DNA from: Aeolococcus sp050734155
GTDB taxonomy: Bacteria; Chloroflexota; Dormibacteria; Aeolococcales; Aeolococcaceae
DNA: 64,000 bases
Reading direction: 5' to 3'
Assembly (NCBI GenBank): GCA_050734155.1
Contig: JBOHUD010000023.1
Span: forward strand, 62,001-126,000
Each line of letters begins with the position of its first letter. Position 1 is the first letter of the stretch. The notes beneath the pieces are model-generated. The model was not told where the DNA came from and did no database searches. It saw only the letters and a program-made list of their open reading frames with translations. Positions 32,545-41,370 of this stretch are shown here, piece after piece. The position numbers and the translations under genes are program-made.

Positions 32545-33927
32545 ATGCGCCTCCGCTACCTGATCCCTGCCCTCCTGATCATGTGCGTCGCGGCGGGGGG
32601 TGGCATCACCGCGCACGCCGCAGGCGACCGCAAGAACAGCTTCGGTGACTCCGCCGCGCACCTGCGCGCCCAATGGGATCGCGACCAGGCCGAGGGTGTG
32701 CCCGCCGCCAGCCTGGCCCCGCTGCGCACCGAGCTGAGCAGCAAGCAGCCGGCCTCCGTGTGGTGGTCGCCGAGCTGGCTCAGCGATGATGGTCATGCCC
32801 TTCTCGATCGGCTCCAGGCGGAGACGCGCTCGGCGTGGACCGCCGCCCTCGACGCGCAGCGGGCGCAGGCCGAGACGGTGATCGGAGAGTGGACCACCTT
32901 CGCCACCCAGCAGACCGGCTGGCTCGGCGGCGATGCCGTGGCCGCGGCCGGGCGGTGGTCCACAGAGCTCGGGGCGGCGTCCACCCCGGCGGCGATCAAC
33001 GCGCTGATCACGGCCTGGCAGGGATTTCTCGCCCAGCAGCACACCGCCGTGGTCGCCGCCCAGCAGGCCAAGCTCGCGGCCGAGCTGCAGTCGGCGGGTG
33101 GACCGCAGGCCGTCCTGACCACCGCGCGCCATCTGGTGGCGGCGGCGGGATCGGCAAACCTCGACGCCGGGAACGTGGCGGCGCTGGCGGCCCAGCTGAA
33201 TGGCGAGATCTCCGCCAACTCCGCCGACGCCCTGGTGACCGGCGAGCAGCTGCTCAGCGCCGTCAGCACGCTGCAGTCGCTGGTCAACCTCAACAACCAG
33301 GTCGATGGCCAGGTCCGGCCGCTGATGCTCAGCGTCGACCAGGCGGAGGCGGAGGCGACGCCCAACGCCGCCGCGCTGGCCGCCCAGGACTCGGCCATCA
33401 GCGGCCAGTTCCGCGCCGCCCGCACCGCTGCTCAGATCAACGTGGTGGCCGCGGCGGTGACCAGCCTCCAGGGCCAGGTCGCCGCCGAGCTGGCCGCCAA
33501 CCAGTGCGGTCACGCCGTCGGAGCCGGCAAGGTGATCACCATCTCGCTGTCGCTCCAGGAGATGGTCTTCTACCAGGACGGCTGCGTTGCCAGGGCCACG
33601 CCGGTGACCACCGGACGCCCCCAGCTGCGCACCCCCACGGGCAGGTTCGCGATCTTCTACAAGACATCACCGTTCACGTTCATCTCGCCCTGGCCACCGA
33701 GCTCGCCCTTCTACTACTACCCGAGCCCGGTGAGCTGGGTGATGGAGTTCGCCGGCGACGGCTACTTCATCCACGACGCTCCCTGGGAGGGAAGTGGCTC
33801 CTATGGGCCCGGCGGCGAGGACAACCTCTCCGCGGCCAGCCACGGGTGCGTGCACACGCCCACCTCGGTGATGGGGTGGGCATACTCCTGGACCCCGATC
33901 GGCACGCCGGTGGTCATCAGCGCCTGA
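32545..33927 (+). CDS. L,D-transpeptidase (YkuD) with signal peptide
   Basis: 460 residues. Signal-type N-terminus (MRLRYLIPALLIMCVAAGGG...AHA), then about 280 residues rich in Ala/Gln helix (an extended coiled spacer), and a YkuD domain at about 325-460 with YFIHDAP and SHGCVHTP, the catalytic His and Cys. L,D-transpeptidases make 3-3 crosslinks or attach proteins to peptidoglycan outside the membrane. The helical spacer is unlike the Ig-type LDT at 53 kb. A short leader with AAGAG precedes ATG 32545. Confidence 0.88.
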   Translation: MRLRYLIPALLIMCVAAGGGITAHAAGDRKNSFGDSAAHLRAQWDRDQAEGVPAASLAPLRTELSSKQPASVWWSPSWLSDDGHALLDRLQAETRSAWTAALDAQRAQAETVIGEWTTFATQQTGWLGGDAVAAAGRWSTELGAASTPAAINALITAWQGFLAQQHTAVVAAQQAKLAAELQSAGGPQAVLTTARHLVAAAGSANLDAGNVAALAAQLNGEISANSADALVTGEQLLSAVSTLQSLVNLNNQVDGQVRPLMLSVDQAEAEATPNAAALAAQDSAISGQFRAARTAAQINVVAAAVTSLQGQVAAELAANQCGHAVGAGKVITISLSLQEMVFYQDGCVARATPVTTGRPQLRTPTGRFAIFYKTSPFTFISPWPPSSPFYYYPSPVSWVMEFAGDGYFIHDAPWEGSGSYGPGGEDNLSAASHGCVHTPTSVMGWAYSWTPIGTPVVISA

Positions 33928-33947
33928 GGCGGGCGGCCGAGCTCGAC

Positions 33948-33961
33948 CGGGCCACGGCCCG
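33948..33961. terminator. Small hairpin between convergent genes
   Basis: CGGGC-CACG-GCCCG just after the L,D-transpeptidase stop and before the end of the opposite hydrolase gene. Short stem, no T tract; a possible weak terminator. Confidence 0.25.
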
Positions 33962-33985
33962 CGTGCGAGGCGGCCCCTGCCCCAC

Positions 33986-35050
33986 TCAGAGGTGGGCGCG
34001 GTAGAACGACATGATGTTGGCCAGCACAGCCGCGCGGTTGCGGGTGAACTGGTGGTCGTCACCGGGATACATCCGGTAGTCGACCAGGCTGCTCCCGGCG
34101 GCCCGCAGCGCCGCGTAGAGGTGGTCCGAGAACAGCCTGGGCACCTGGCTGTCGCTCACGTCCAGGTCGATCTGCACGGCCGCGCTGCTGCTGCCCACAT
34201 AGTTGATCGGCGACGCCGCGTTCCAGAAGGTGGGATCTGTGCGCGGCGTCCCCCTGGCTGCGATGAGAGACTGCGCCACCTGCTGCTGCACGGGTGGCGG
34301 CGCAGCCGTGGGAGTGGGCGTGACCGTCGACCAGTTGAAGAAGATGTCGCTCAGCGACCCCACCACCGCGGACATGAACACCACCGCCCTGATGTCGCTG
34401 GAGATGACCATGGCGCGCAGCGCCTCATAGCCGCCGAGGCTGTGGCCGAACAGCCCGATGCGAGTGCGGTCGACGCGCGGGTCGAGCCTCACTGTGCTGA
34501 TCAGGTTGAGCAGGTCGTACGTGTACACCGGTGAGAGGTAGCCGCCCTCGGGCACGCCCTGACTCCGGCCGTGGCCGCGGAAGTCGGGCTTGAGGACCAT
34601 GTAGCCGGCGCGGGCGAAGGTGGCGATGAACTGCGCGTACGATCCGTCGTCGGTCCGGTACGTCCGCGGGTCGATGTAGCCATGGCTGACGATGACCACC
34701 GGCCATCCCGCCTGCGGCCGTCGGCCGTCGGGGACGCTCAGCAGCGAGTACTCGGTGAGCCCGTCCGAGACGAACGACACCACGGTGTTGACGTAGCCGC
34801 CCTGGTCGCCATCCGATCGCACCGTGGTCAGCCTGCTCGCCGGGTACGGGCGGGCGCGCATCGCGGCGATGGTGAGCGCTTCCGACGGGGCCGTGTGAAT
34901 CGGCGGCGACCCAGTCGGCAGGCTGATCGTCGGCGTGGCGTGCGAGGCCGGAGCCGGGTTCCGCGCCGGCGTGGCGAGTCGTGAGAGGCCGAACGCCGCG
35001 GCCGCAACGACCAACACGCCCGCCCCGAGCCGAGCGCTGCGTGGTGTCAT
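33986..35050 (-). CDS. Exported or membrane-anchored alpha/beta hydrolase
   Basis: 354 residues. N-terminal hydrophobic anchor (LGAGVLVVAAAAFGLSRLA), Pro/Ser/Thr linker, then an alpha/beta-hydrolase core: WPVVIVSHGYIDP, DFRGHGRS, nucleophile GHSLGGYEA and acid/base region YPGDDHQF. It resembles S9-type acylaminoacyl peptidase/esterase domains (BAAT/dienelactone types also match). Acts outside the membrane, probably as esterase or peptidase. ATG 35050 with TATGCT 8 nt upstream. Substrate unknown. Confidence 0.85.
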   Translation of the reverse strand: MTPRSARLGAGVLVVAAAAFGLSRLATPARNPAPASHATPTISLPTGSPPIHTAPSEALTIAAMRARPYPASRLTTVRSDGDQGGYVNTVVSFVSDGLTEYSLLSVPDGRRPQAGWPVVIVSHGYIDPRTYRTDDGSYAQFIATFARAGYMVLKPDFRGHGRSQGVPEGGYLSPVYTYDLLNLISTVRLDPRVDRTRIGLFGHSLGGYEALRAMVISSDIRAVVFMSAVVGSLSDIFFNWSTVTPTPTAAPPPVQQQVAQSLIAARGTPRTDPTFWNAASPINYVGSSSAAVQIDLDVSDSQVPRLFSDHLYAALRAAGSSLVDYRMYPGDDHQFTRNRAAVLANIMSFYRAHL

Positions 35051-35058
35051 CGCGTCTC

Positions 35059-35064
35059 AGCATA
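35059..35064 (-). promoter_or_regulatory. Leaderless -10 element TATGCT
   Basis: TATGCT, 8 nt before the hydrolase ATG at 35050. No Shine-Dalgarno between. Confidence 0.4.
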
Positions 35065-35103
35065 CGCAGGGCACGTGCAGTGGGGTTGGCAGGTGCCGGC
35101 TGC

Positions 35104-36654
35104 TCAGCTGCGCACGTAGATGACCGCGACCGGGTCGGAGTGCACCAGGTGCCAGTCGGGCTGGACGGCCAGCGCGGAGGTGAGCGGCATGTCCGGCTCG
35201 AACACCACGTAGTCGACCCTCCAGCTGTTGAGGATGCTCAGCCAGTCATGGTGCAGGTTCACCACGTCCACGTACTCGTTCATGATCGTGTCGCCCATGA
35301 GGTCGGCCTCACCGAAGAGCCAGACGCGGCGCGACTGCTGCGGGTAGAAGCGGTAGATCATGTAACCGCCCCATGCGTAGTCGGTGAACATTCGCGTGCC
35401 GGTGCCCGGGTGGGCGTCGAGGTAGTCGGCCGCACGCGACGGGTAGTTGTCGATGGTGCTGGCCGCCTGGTGGGCGAGCAGCGAGCGCAGCGCCACCAGC
35501 ACCACCACGGTGACGACCACCGTCGCCCCGGCCACGGCGCGGAGCAGCTGCCGTGAGGAGATGCGCAGTCGCGAGCCAGGCCCCGACCACCGTGTGCCCA
35601 GGGCGGAGAGCGAAGGTCCCCACGTCCAGGCCAGCAGCGGCGTCGCCGTGGCCACGAAGATGGCGATGTGACGCACCGACTGGAGGGCGAGCAGCAGGCC
35701 GGCGACGGCCACCACCACGCTGAACACGCTGGGACGCGCACGCCGCAGGGCCAGTCCGATCACCAGCAGGATCAGCATCGCCTCGAAGCCGCGCATCTCC
35801 CAGCTGTGGAAGTCAGGTGACTGCCACTCGCGGATGAACGCCTGCTGCACCGCGCTGGTCTGGGTGCGCCACGCGTACACGTACAGCGAGATGCCATGGG
35901 GGTTGAGCAAACCTGTCAGCGCTGACGCAACCGACAGCAGGGCGATGCGGCCGGATCGCGTCAGCGCCTCGCGATTGGCGCGGTCCACCAGCCAGGCGAC
36001 CAGCTCCACCGCCACCGCGATGCCGAGAAACAGGTAGGCGATCACGAAGCCGCCATGGAAGTTCGCCCAGGCGATCATGATCAGCGGCATCGCGTACAGG
36101 CCACGGTGCCCGGTGGCGAGGTACCGCTCGATCAGGCACAGCTCCACGCAGACCAGCGCGAACGTGATCATCTGCGGCCGCGGTCCCCACACCGCCACCC
36201 CCGCCAGCGCGGCCAGGGCCAGCGCCGCCGCGGTGGCCACGAACTGGGTGGGGCGCAGGCTGATGCGCCGCAGGACGAACCAGAAGCCAGCCCAGGTGAT
36301 GGCCCCGAAGCCGAGGCTCACCGCCAGCTGGCCGCCCACCTTGCCGAGTCCGTACATGAGCAGCTCGGCAAGGTACTCGTGGTCGGTCCACTGGTGGCTG
36401 GGCACGGTGTAGGTGTAGAGGTCGTGCGCGGGCAGCGCGTGGTGGTCGAGGATCCATCGCGCGGTGACGATGTGCCACCAGTAGTCGGCGTCACCGACGC
36501 GGCGCACCACCAGCGGCAGCATGCCGATCATCACCACCAGCACGGCGAAGCTGCCGACGCTCCAGCTCGTCCGCCACCGTGGTGGCCGGCGCTGAGCCAC
36601 GCTCACCGACGCCTCGGTCACGGCGTCCAGCTGGGGGCTGTCCGGGGTGTGCAA
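35104..36654 (-). CDS. Polytopic membrane protein (GT-C-like)
   Basis: 516 residues with about ten to twelve membrane segments. After the first one comes GDADYWWHIVTARWILDHHALP, an acidic, aromatic external loop of the kind seen in GT-C glycosyltransferases and their relatives; the last 100 residues form a soluble domain (MFTDYAWGGYMIYRFYPQQSRRVWLFGEADLMGD). No biochemical function is established for this family to my knowledge. TTG 36654 is chosen because TATCCT lies 9 nt upstream. Divergent from hisC. Glycan-lipid transfer is a guess. Confidence 0.7.
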   Translation of the reverse strand: MHTPDSPQLDAVTEASVSVAQRRPPRWRTSWSVGSFAVLVVMIGMLPLVVRRVGDADYWWHIVTARWILDHHALPAHDLYTYTVPSHQWTDHEYLAELLMYGLGKVGGQLAVSLGFGAITWAGFWFVLRRISLRPTQFVATAAALALAALAGVAVWGPRPQMITFALVCVELCLIERYLATGHRGLYAMPLIMIAWANFHGGFVIAYLFLGIAVAVELVAWLVDRANREALTRSGRIALLSVASALTGLLNPHGISLYVYAWRTQTSAVQQAFIREWQSPDFHSWEMRGFEAMLILLVIGLALRRARPSVFSVVVAVAGLLLALQSVRHIAIFVATATPLLAWTWGPSLSALGTRWSGPGSRLRISSRQLLRAVAGATVVVTVVVLVALRSLLAHQAASTIDNYPSRAADYLDAHPGTGTRMFTDYAWGGYMIYRFYPQQSRRVWLFGEADLMGDTIMNEYVDVVNLHHDWLSILNSWRVDYVVFEPDMPLTSALAVQPDWHLVHSDPVAVIYVRS

Positions 36655-36663
36655 AGTCGCGCG

Positions 36664-36669
36664 AGGATA
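36664..36669 (-). promoter_or_regulatory. Leaderless -10 element TATCCT
   Basis: TATCCT, 9 nt before the TTG at 36654; supports this rare start codon. Confidence 0.4.
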
Positions 36670-36699
36670 CCGCGGATGAGTGCTCGCGGCAGCACCTCG

Positions 36700-36705
36700 T
36701 ACACT
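36700..36705 (+). promoter_or_regulatory. -10 element TACACT of the histidine operon
   Basis: TACACT, placed exactly 6 nt before an ATG at 36712 that is out of frame with hisC. It is divergent from the membrane-protein promoter. No firm -35 box. Confidence 0.45.
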
Positions 36706-36711
36706 CCGCCG

Positions 36712-36756
36712 ATGACAGCCGGCAAGTGGCGCCTGACACCATGTCGCGCTTCCTGA
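36712..36756 (+). CDS. Possible 14-codon upstream ORF overlapping hisC
   Basis: ATG 36712 sits at the leaderless distance from TACACT and encodes MTAGKWRLTPCRAS, ending at TGA 36754-36756, 16 nt inside hisC in another frame. hisC has no good ribosome site, so termination here could feed reinitiation at ATG 36741. The peptide has no His codon, so it is not a classical attenuation leader. Inference only. Confidence 0.35.
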   Translation: MTAGKWRLTPCRAS

Positions 36757-37772
36757 GGCCCTCGCTGGGCGCCGGGTTCGGCTACGTCCCCGGTGAGCAG
36801 CCGGCTGACTCGGCGGGGTGGATCAAGCTCAACACCAACGAATCGGCCATGCCACCGTCCCCGCAGGTGGCGCCGGCGCTCAGCGCCGCGGCCGCGGATC
36901 TCAACCGCTATCCGAGCCCGGCCGGCGAGCCGCTGCGCTCTGCGCTGGCCGAGCATCACGGCGTCGACCCTGCCCGGGTGATCGTCGGCAACGGTGCCGA
37001 TGCCCTCATCAGCGACTGCCTCCGCGCCTTCTGTGAGCCCGGCTCGACTGTGGTGATCACCGAGCCCACGTACTCGCTGCTCACGGTGGCGGCGCGGCTC
37101 CACGGGTTGGCCACCCGGGCCATGCCCCTGGAGGCGACCGGCCGCCTCCCCGAGAGATTCGCCACCGTGGCGGCGCCGCTGCGCATCGTGGTCAACCCCA
37201 ACACGCCGACCGGGACCTGGCGCGAGCCGGAGGAGCTGGCCGCCGCGCTGAGCAGCGCGCCCGGGGTGGTGGTCATTGACGAGGCCTACTGTGATTTCGC
37301 CCCCCGCTCCTGCATCCCCCTGCTCGCCGAGAATCCCGCCTGGCTGGTGCTGCGCACCTTCTCGAAGTCGTACGCGCTCGCCGGCCTGCGCGTCGGCTAC
37401 GCGATCGGTTCGTCCGAGCTGATCGCCGATCTGCGCGCGGCCGGCGAGTCCTACCCGGTCGATCGCTGCGCGCTGGCTGGGGCTCACGCCGCCCTGGACG
37501 ACGCCGCCCACCACGGCCGGCTCGTGGAGGGGGTGCTGTCCCAACGCCACCTGCTCAGCGCGGCCCTGACCGGGCGCGGCTGGCGGGTCATCCCCTCCCA
37601 CGCCAACTTCGTCTCTGCCCGGCCCCCCGCCGGCACCGCCAGGGAGGCGGCATCCAGGCTGCGCGAGAGCCGGGTGCTGGTGCGCTGCTTCAACGGCGAC
37701 GACGGCGGCCTGCTGCGGATCACGGTGGGGTCCCCGGCGGACACCGACGCTCTCCTCGCGGTGCTGCCGTGA
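36741..37772 (+). CDS. hisC: Histidinol-phosphate aminotransferase
   Basis: 343 residues. Starts MSRFLRPSLG and has IKLNTNES, NGADALI, VVNPNTPTGTW, DEAYCDFA and the PLP-lysine motif TFSKSYALAGLRVGY. Transfers the amino group from glutamate to imidazole-acetol phosphate, step 7 of histidine synthesis. First of nine consecutive his genes in this strand. ATG 36741 gives the family start; a short overlapping ORF precedes it. The His at the substrate pocket and length are normal. Confidence 0.93.
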   Translation: MSRFLRPSLGAGFGYVPGEQPADSAGWIKLNTNESAMPPSPQVAPALSAAAADLNRYPSPAGEPLRSALAEHHGVDPARVIVGNGADALISDCLRAFCEPGSTVVITEPTYSLLTVAARLHGLATRAMPLEATGRLPERFATVAAPLRIVVNPNTPTGTWREPEELAAALSSAPGVVVIDEAYCDFAPRSCIPLLAENPAWLVLRTFSKSYALAGLRVGYAIGSSELIADLRAAGESYPVDRCALAGAHAALDDAAHHGRLVEGVLSQRHLLSAALTGRGWRVIPSHANFVSARPPAGTAREAASRLRESRVLVRCFNGDDGGLLRITVGSPADTDALLAVLP

Positions 37773-37793
37773 GGGGCGCGGCCAGGGCGTCCG

Positions 37794-37799
37794 TACACT
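37794..37799 (+). promoter_or_regulatory. Internal leaderless -10 element TACACT
   Basis: TACACT, 7 nt before the ATG at 37807, in the 34-bp gap after hisC. It suggests a second promoter within the his cluster. Confidence 0.4.
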
Positions 37800-37806
37800 G
37801 TCGCCA

Positions 37807-39459
37807 ATGAGGTCCAGCGCCGCTGCAGCACGACCGGGCGGATTCGGTGACTGGCTCCCCGGCGCCGCGGCCGCCCGGCGCGCAGTCACGGCCGCGCTCG
37901 TGGACACCTTCGAGTCGGCGGGGTTCGAGCTGATCGACACCCCCGCCGTCGAGTACGCCTCCACCCTGGAGCGCGGGCTCGGAGCGGACGCGCAGAGCGA
38001 GCTCTTCCGCTTCATGGACGCCGACGGCGCCATGCTCGCGCTGGTGGGGGAGCGCACCGTCAGCGTGGCCCGCACCGTCGCCACCCACCTCCGCCGGGGC
38101 CCATTCCCGCTGCGGCTCTGCTACGCGGGCCCAGTGGTCCGCAATCGCGCCCTGCTCGGCGGGCGACGGCGCGAGACCGTGCAGGCCGGCTGCGAGCTGG
38201 TCGGCGACGCCGCGCTCGGGGCCGACGCCGAGTGCATCGCGCTGGCCATCGCCGCCGTCGACGCCGCCGGGGTGCCGGACATCCAGGTGGACGTGGGCCA
38301 CGCCGACTTCCTTCCCTCGCTGCTGGCGGGGGCCGGGATCGATGACGCCAGCCGCGCCGAGATCGTCAGCGCGCTGGCGGCCCGCGACCTCGTGGCGGTG
38401 GAGAGCCACCTGGCCGGGACAGCGCTGGGAGCCGCGGAGCACGCGCTGCTGCTCCGCTTTCCCGCGCTCCGCGGCGGGCGCGAGCTCCTCGAGCAGGCCC
38501 GCGCCGGGCTGCGCGCCGAGCGCCCGCTGCGCGCCCTCGCCGAGCTGGCGCAGCTGTGGGAGCTACTGGCCGCCCGCCGCCTCGGCGATCGCGTCCACCT
38601 CGACCTCGGGGCGGTGCGCGACTGGACCTACTACACCGGGCCCACCTTCGAGCTGTTCAGCGGCGACCTGGGCTTTCCGCTGGGTGCGGGCGGTCGCTAC
38701 GACTCGCTGCTGGAGCGCTTCGGACTGCCCCAGCCGGCCACCGGGTTCGTGGTGCACGCCGACCGCTGCCACGATGCCATCGCTCGCCGAGCCGAGGCCA
38801 CGGCGGCCAGGCGCGGCGCCGGGCTGCGGATCGCGCTGCCCACCGGGGTGCTCTTCGCGGCCGCCTGCTCGCTGCTTCGCGAGTCGGGGGTGGCCCCCGA
38901 TCTCCGCCCGGAATCGTTCCAGCGGCGTCTGCAGCTCAGCGCCGGGGACCACGAGGTGATCACCGTCCGGCCCACCGACGTCCCCGTCTACGTCGAGATG
39001 GGGGCATGCGATTGCGGGATCGTGGGCAAGGACGTGCTCTGGGAGTCGCGGCGCGAGCTGTACGAGATCGCCGATCTCGGCTTCGGGCACTGCCGCCTGG
39101 TGCTCGCCGCCCCCGAGGGGTCGGCCCTGGCGGGGGACAACTGGCCGCAGTCGATGCGAATCGCCACCAAGTACCCCAGGGCGGCGCGCCACCACCTCGC
39201 CGGCCGCGGCGACGGCGCCGAGCTGATCAGGCTGCACGGGTCGGTGGAGCTGGCTCCTTCCGCCGGCCTCGCCGACGCCATCGTGGACCTCGTCGCCAGC
39301 GGCGCCACACTGCGGGCCAACCGCCTCTGCGAGGTGGCCACGCTGGGCCAGTCGACGGCACGCCTGGTCGTGAACGTGGCCTCGATGAAGACGCGCTGCG
39401 CCGCGGTCACCGAGCTCGCCACCACGCTGCGACGCCGAGTCGAGGAGCTGCGCGGGTGA
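37807..39459 (+). CDS. hisZG: HisZ-HisG fusion: ATP phosphoribosyltransferase with regulatory domain
   Basis: 550 residues. 1 to about 320 is a HisRS-like HisZ regulatory domain (GFGDWLPGAAAARRAVTAAL, DWTYYTGPTFELFSGDLGFPLGAGGRYDSLL). About 339-550 is short-form HisG (GLRIALPTGVLFAAA, VEMGACDCGIVGKDVL, MRIATKYPRAARHHL, and the PRPP-type SAGLADAIVDLVASGATLRANRL). In most bacteria HisZ and short HisG are separate proteins forming a hetero-octamer; here one chain carries both. First step of histidine synthesis, feedback-inhibited in the classical complex. GTGA overlap with hisD. Confidence 0.9.
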   Translation: MRSSAAAARPGGFGDWLPGAAAARRAVTAALVDTFESAGFELIDTPAVEYASTLERGLGADAQSELFRFMDADGAMLALVGERTVSVARTVATHLRRGPFPLRLCYAGPVVRNRALLGGRRRETVQAGCELVGDAALGADAECIALAIAAVDAAGVPDIQVDVGHADFLPSLLAGAGIDDASRAEIVSALAARDLVAVESHLAGTALGAAEHALLLRFPALRGGRELLEQARAGLRAERPLRALAELAQLWELLAARRLGDRVHLDLGAVRDWTYYTGPTFELFSGDLGFPLGAGGRYDSLLERFGLPQPATGFVVHADRCHDAIARRAEATAARRGAGLRIALPTGVLFAAACSLLRESGVAPDLRPESFQRRLQLSAGDHEVITVRPTDVPVYVEMGACDCGIVGKDVLWESRRELYEIADLGFGHCRLVLAAPEGSALAGDNWPQSMRIATKYPRAARHHLAGRGDGAELIRLHGSVELAPSAGLADAIVDLVASGATLRANRLCEVATLGQSTARLVVNVASMKTRCAAVTELATTLRRRVEELRG

Positions 39460-40793
39460 GCGCGCTGCCCCTGCTCGCGCTCGAGGATTGGCTGGCCCGC
39501 GCCGGTGGGGCGGAACGCCGCTTCTCTGTCCCCGAGCCGGACAGCGCGACGGCCGAGCGTCTGCACAGCCTTTTCGGGCGCTCCATCTCCGCCGTCGACG
39601 CCGTTCGCGCCATCGTGGCCGACGTTCAGCAGCGCGGCGACGCGGCGGTCGGCGACTGGACGGAGCGCATCGATGGGCGTCACGTCGAGACGGCCCGGGC
39701 GGATCCGGCCTGGATGGCGCGCTGCTGGAGCTCGCTCGAGGCGCCTCTGCGCAACGCCCTGGCCGCCGCCGCCGAGCGCATCCGCACCTTCCACGACCTC
39801 CAGGTGGACGGGCGCCTTCGTGGCGTCCCCGACCTCTGCCTCCGGCCCGAGGCGCTGCGCCGCGTCGGCTGCTACGTTCCCGGCGGTCGTGCCGCCTATC
39901 CCAGCACCGTCCTGATGAGCGTCATCCCCGCCCAGGCGGCCGGGGTGCCGTCGATCACGCTCACCAGCCCGCCGACACCTCAGGGCGGAGTCCACCCCCT
40001 GGTCGCGGCCGCCGCGCACCTGCTCGGGATCGATGAGGTCCACGCTGTCGGCGGCGCCCAGGCGATCGCCGCGATGGCCTACGGGACGGCCACGATCGCC
40101 GCGGTCGACAAGGTGGTGGGCCCGGGCAACCTGTTCGTCACCCTGGCCAAGCGCGAGGTGTTCGGGGCGGTTGGCGTCGACCAGCTGGCCGGCCCCAGCG
40201 AGATCATGGTGATCGCCTCCGAGGACGCCGATCCCGGCCACATCGCCGCCGACCTGATCTCCCAGCTGGAGCACGACCCGCTGGCCTGGGCGGTGTGCGT
40301 CACCGACTCGCGCGCCCTGGCCGGCTCGGTCCAGGCGGCGTTCGAGCGCGCCTCGCCGGCGGCGGTTCGCACCGGGATCATCGCCGAGTCGGCGGGGCGG
40401 CACGGGGCGGTTGTCGTCGTCGACCGGCTGGAGCAGGCGCTGCCGGTGGCGTCGGCGTTCGCGCCCGAGCACCTCTCGCTCCAGGGCACCGCGGCAGAGG
40501 CGCTGCGCGACCGGGTGCGCGGTGCCGGCGCGGTGTTCTGCGGCCCGCTTTCGCCGGTGTCGATCGGGGACTACGTCGCCGGTCCCAACCACACCCTGCC
40601 CACCCAGGGAGCGGCCCGCTACCGTGGCCCGCTGTCGGTGATGGACTTCGTGCGCTGGCCGTCGGTGGTCGAGCTGAGCGCCGACGAGTTCGCCGCTCTC
40701 GCCCCGGTGGCCTGCGTGCTGGCCACCGCGGAGGGGCTGCACGGCCACGAGCAGGCGATCCGGCTGCGGATGCGAGGCCCTGGCGGTGACTGA
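39456..40793 (+). CDS. hisD: Histidinol dehydrogenase
   Basis: 445 residues. Characteristic YVPGGRAAYPSTVLMSVIPAQAAGV, DKVVGPGNLFVTLAKREVFG, LAGPSEIMVIA, zinc-ligand QLEHDPLAWA and SPVSIGDYVAGPNHTLPT with the catalytic Glu-His in FAPEHLSL. NAD-dependent double oxidation of histidinol to histidine. GTG 39456 overlaps the fusion stop by 4 nt; 8-nt overlap with hisB. Length as usual. Confidence 0.96.
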   Translation: MSALPLLALEDWLARAGGAERRFSVPEPDSATAERLHSLFGRSISAVDAVRAIVADVQQRGDAAVGDWTERIDGRHVETARADPAWMARCWSSLEAPLRNALAAAAERIRTFHDLQVDGRLRGVPDLCLRPEALRRVGCYVPGGRAAYPSTVLMSVIPAQAAGVPSITLTSPPTPQGGVHPLVAAAAHLLGIDEVHAVGGAQAIAAMAYGTATIAAVDKVVGPGNLFVTLAKREVFGAVGVDQLAGPSEIMVIASEDADPGHIAADLISQLEHDPLAWAVCVTDSRALAGSVQAAFERASPAAVRTGIIAESAGRHGAVVVVDRLEQALPVASAFAPEHLSLQGTAAEALRDRVRGAGAVFCGPLSPVSIGDYVAGPNHTLPTQGAARYRGPLSVMDFVRWPSVVELSADEFAALAPVACVLATAEGLHGHEQAIRLRMRGPGGD

Positions 40794-41370
40794 GCGGCGA
40801 GCCCAGAGCACACGCGAGACGCGCGAGACCCAGATCGTGTGCGCGGTCAACGTCGATGGCCTGGGACGGTCCACGATCGACCTTCCCCTCCCCTTCTTCC
40901 GCCACATGGTCGAGTCCTTCGTGAAGCACAGCGGCATGGATGTGGAGCTCAGCGGACGCGGCGACGTGGAGGTGGACACCCATCACCTGGTCGAGGACAC
41001 CGGCCTGGTGCTGGGCGGCTGCGTGTCCGAGGCGCTGCGCGACCGTGCCGGGATCGCCCGCTTCGGACACGCCTACGCGCCGCTCGACGAGGCCCTGGTG
41101 CGCTGCGCGCTCGACTATGGAAAGCGCCCCCACGTCGTCTACGAGATGACCGGCCTCGCCGGCCGGATCAACGATTTCGACGTTGCCGTGCTCCAGGAGT
41201 TCGTGCGCGGCTACGCGCAGTCGGGCGGGATCAGCCTGCACCTCGACCTGATCCGCGGCGACAACCTGCACCACATGGCCGAGGCCGCCTTCAAGGCGCT
41301 CGGCCTGGCAACCCGGCAGGCTCTGATGGTGGTCGGGGACGGCATTCCCTCGACCAAGGGGACACTGTGA
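40786..41370 (+). CDS. hisB: Imidazoleglycerol-phosphate dehydratase
   Basis: 194 residues. The pseudo-repeat Mn-binding motifs are both visible: VDTHHLVEDTGLVLG and LHHMAEAAFKALGLA, with HMVESFVKHSGMD near the start. Converts imidazole glycerol phosphate to the acetol. Monofunctional (no fused phosphatase), consistent with a separate hisN downstream. GTG 40786, 8 nt inside the end of hisD; GTGA overlap with hisH. Confidence 0.95.
   Translation: MTERRAQSTRETRETQIVCAVNVDGLGRSTIDLPLPFFRHMVESFVKHSGMDVELSGRGDVEVDTHHLVEDTGLVLGGCVSEALRDRAGIARFGHAYAPLDEALVRCALDYGKRPHVVYEMTGLAGRINDFDVAVLQEFVRGYAQSGGISLHLDLIRGDNLHHMAEAAFKALGLATRQALMVVGDGIPSTKGTL

Noticed and set aside
36712..36756. Classical histidine attenuator leader peptide
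   Set aside because: The mini-ORF contains no His codon and no terminator/antiterminator stems are evident, so ordinary His attenuation is not supported.
38556..39455. 900-bp frame extension upstream of hisD
   Set aside because: Its codons are a shadow of the HisZ-HisG fusion. hisD starts at the GTG that overlaps the fusion stop.
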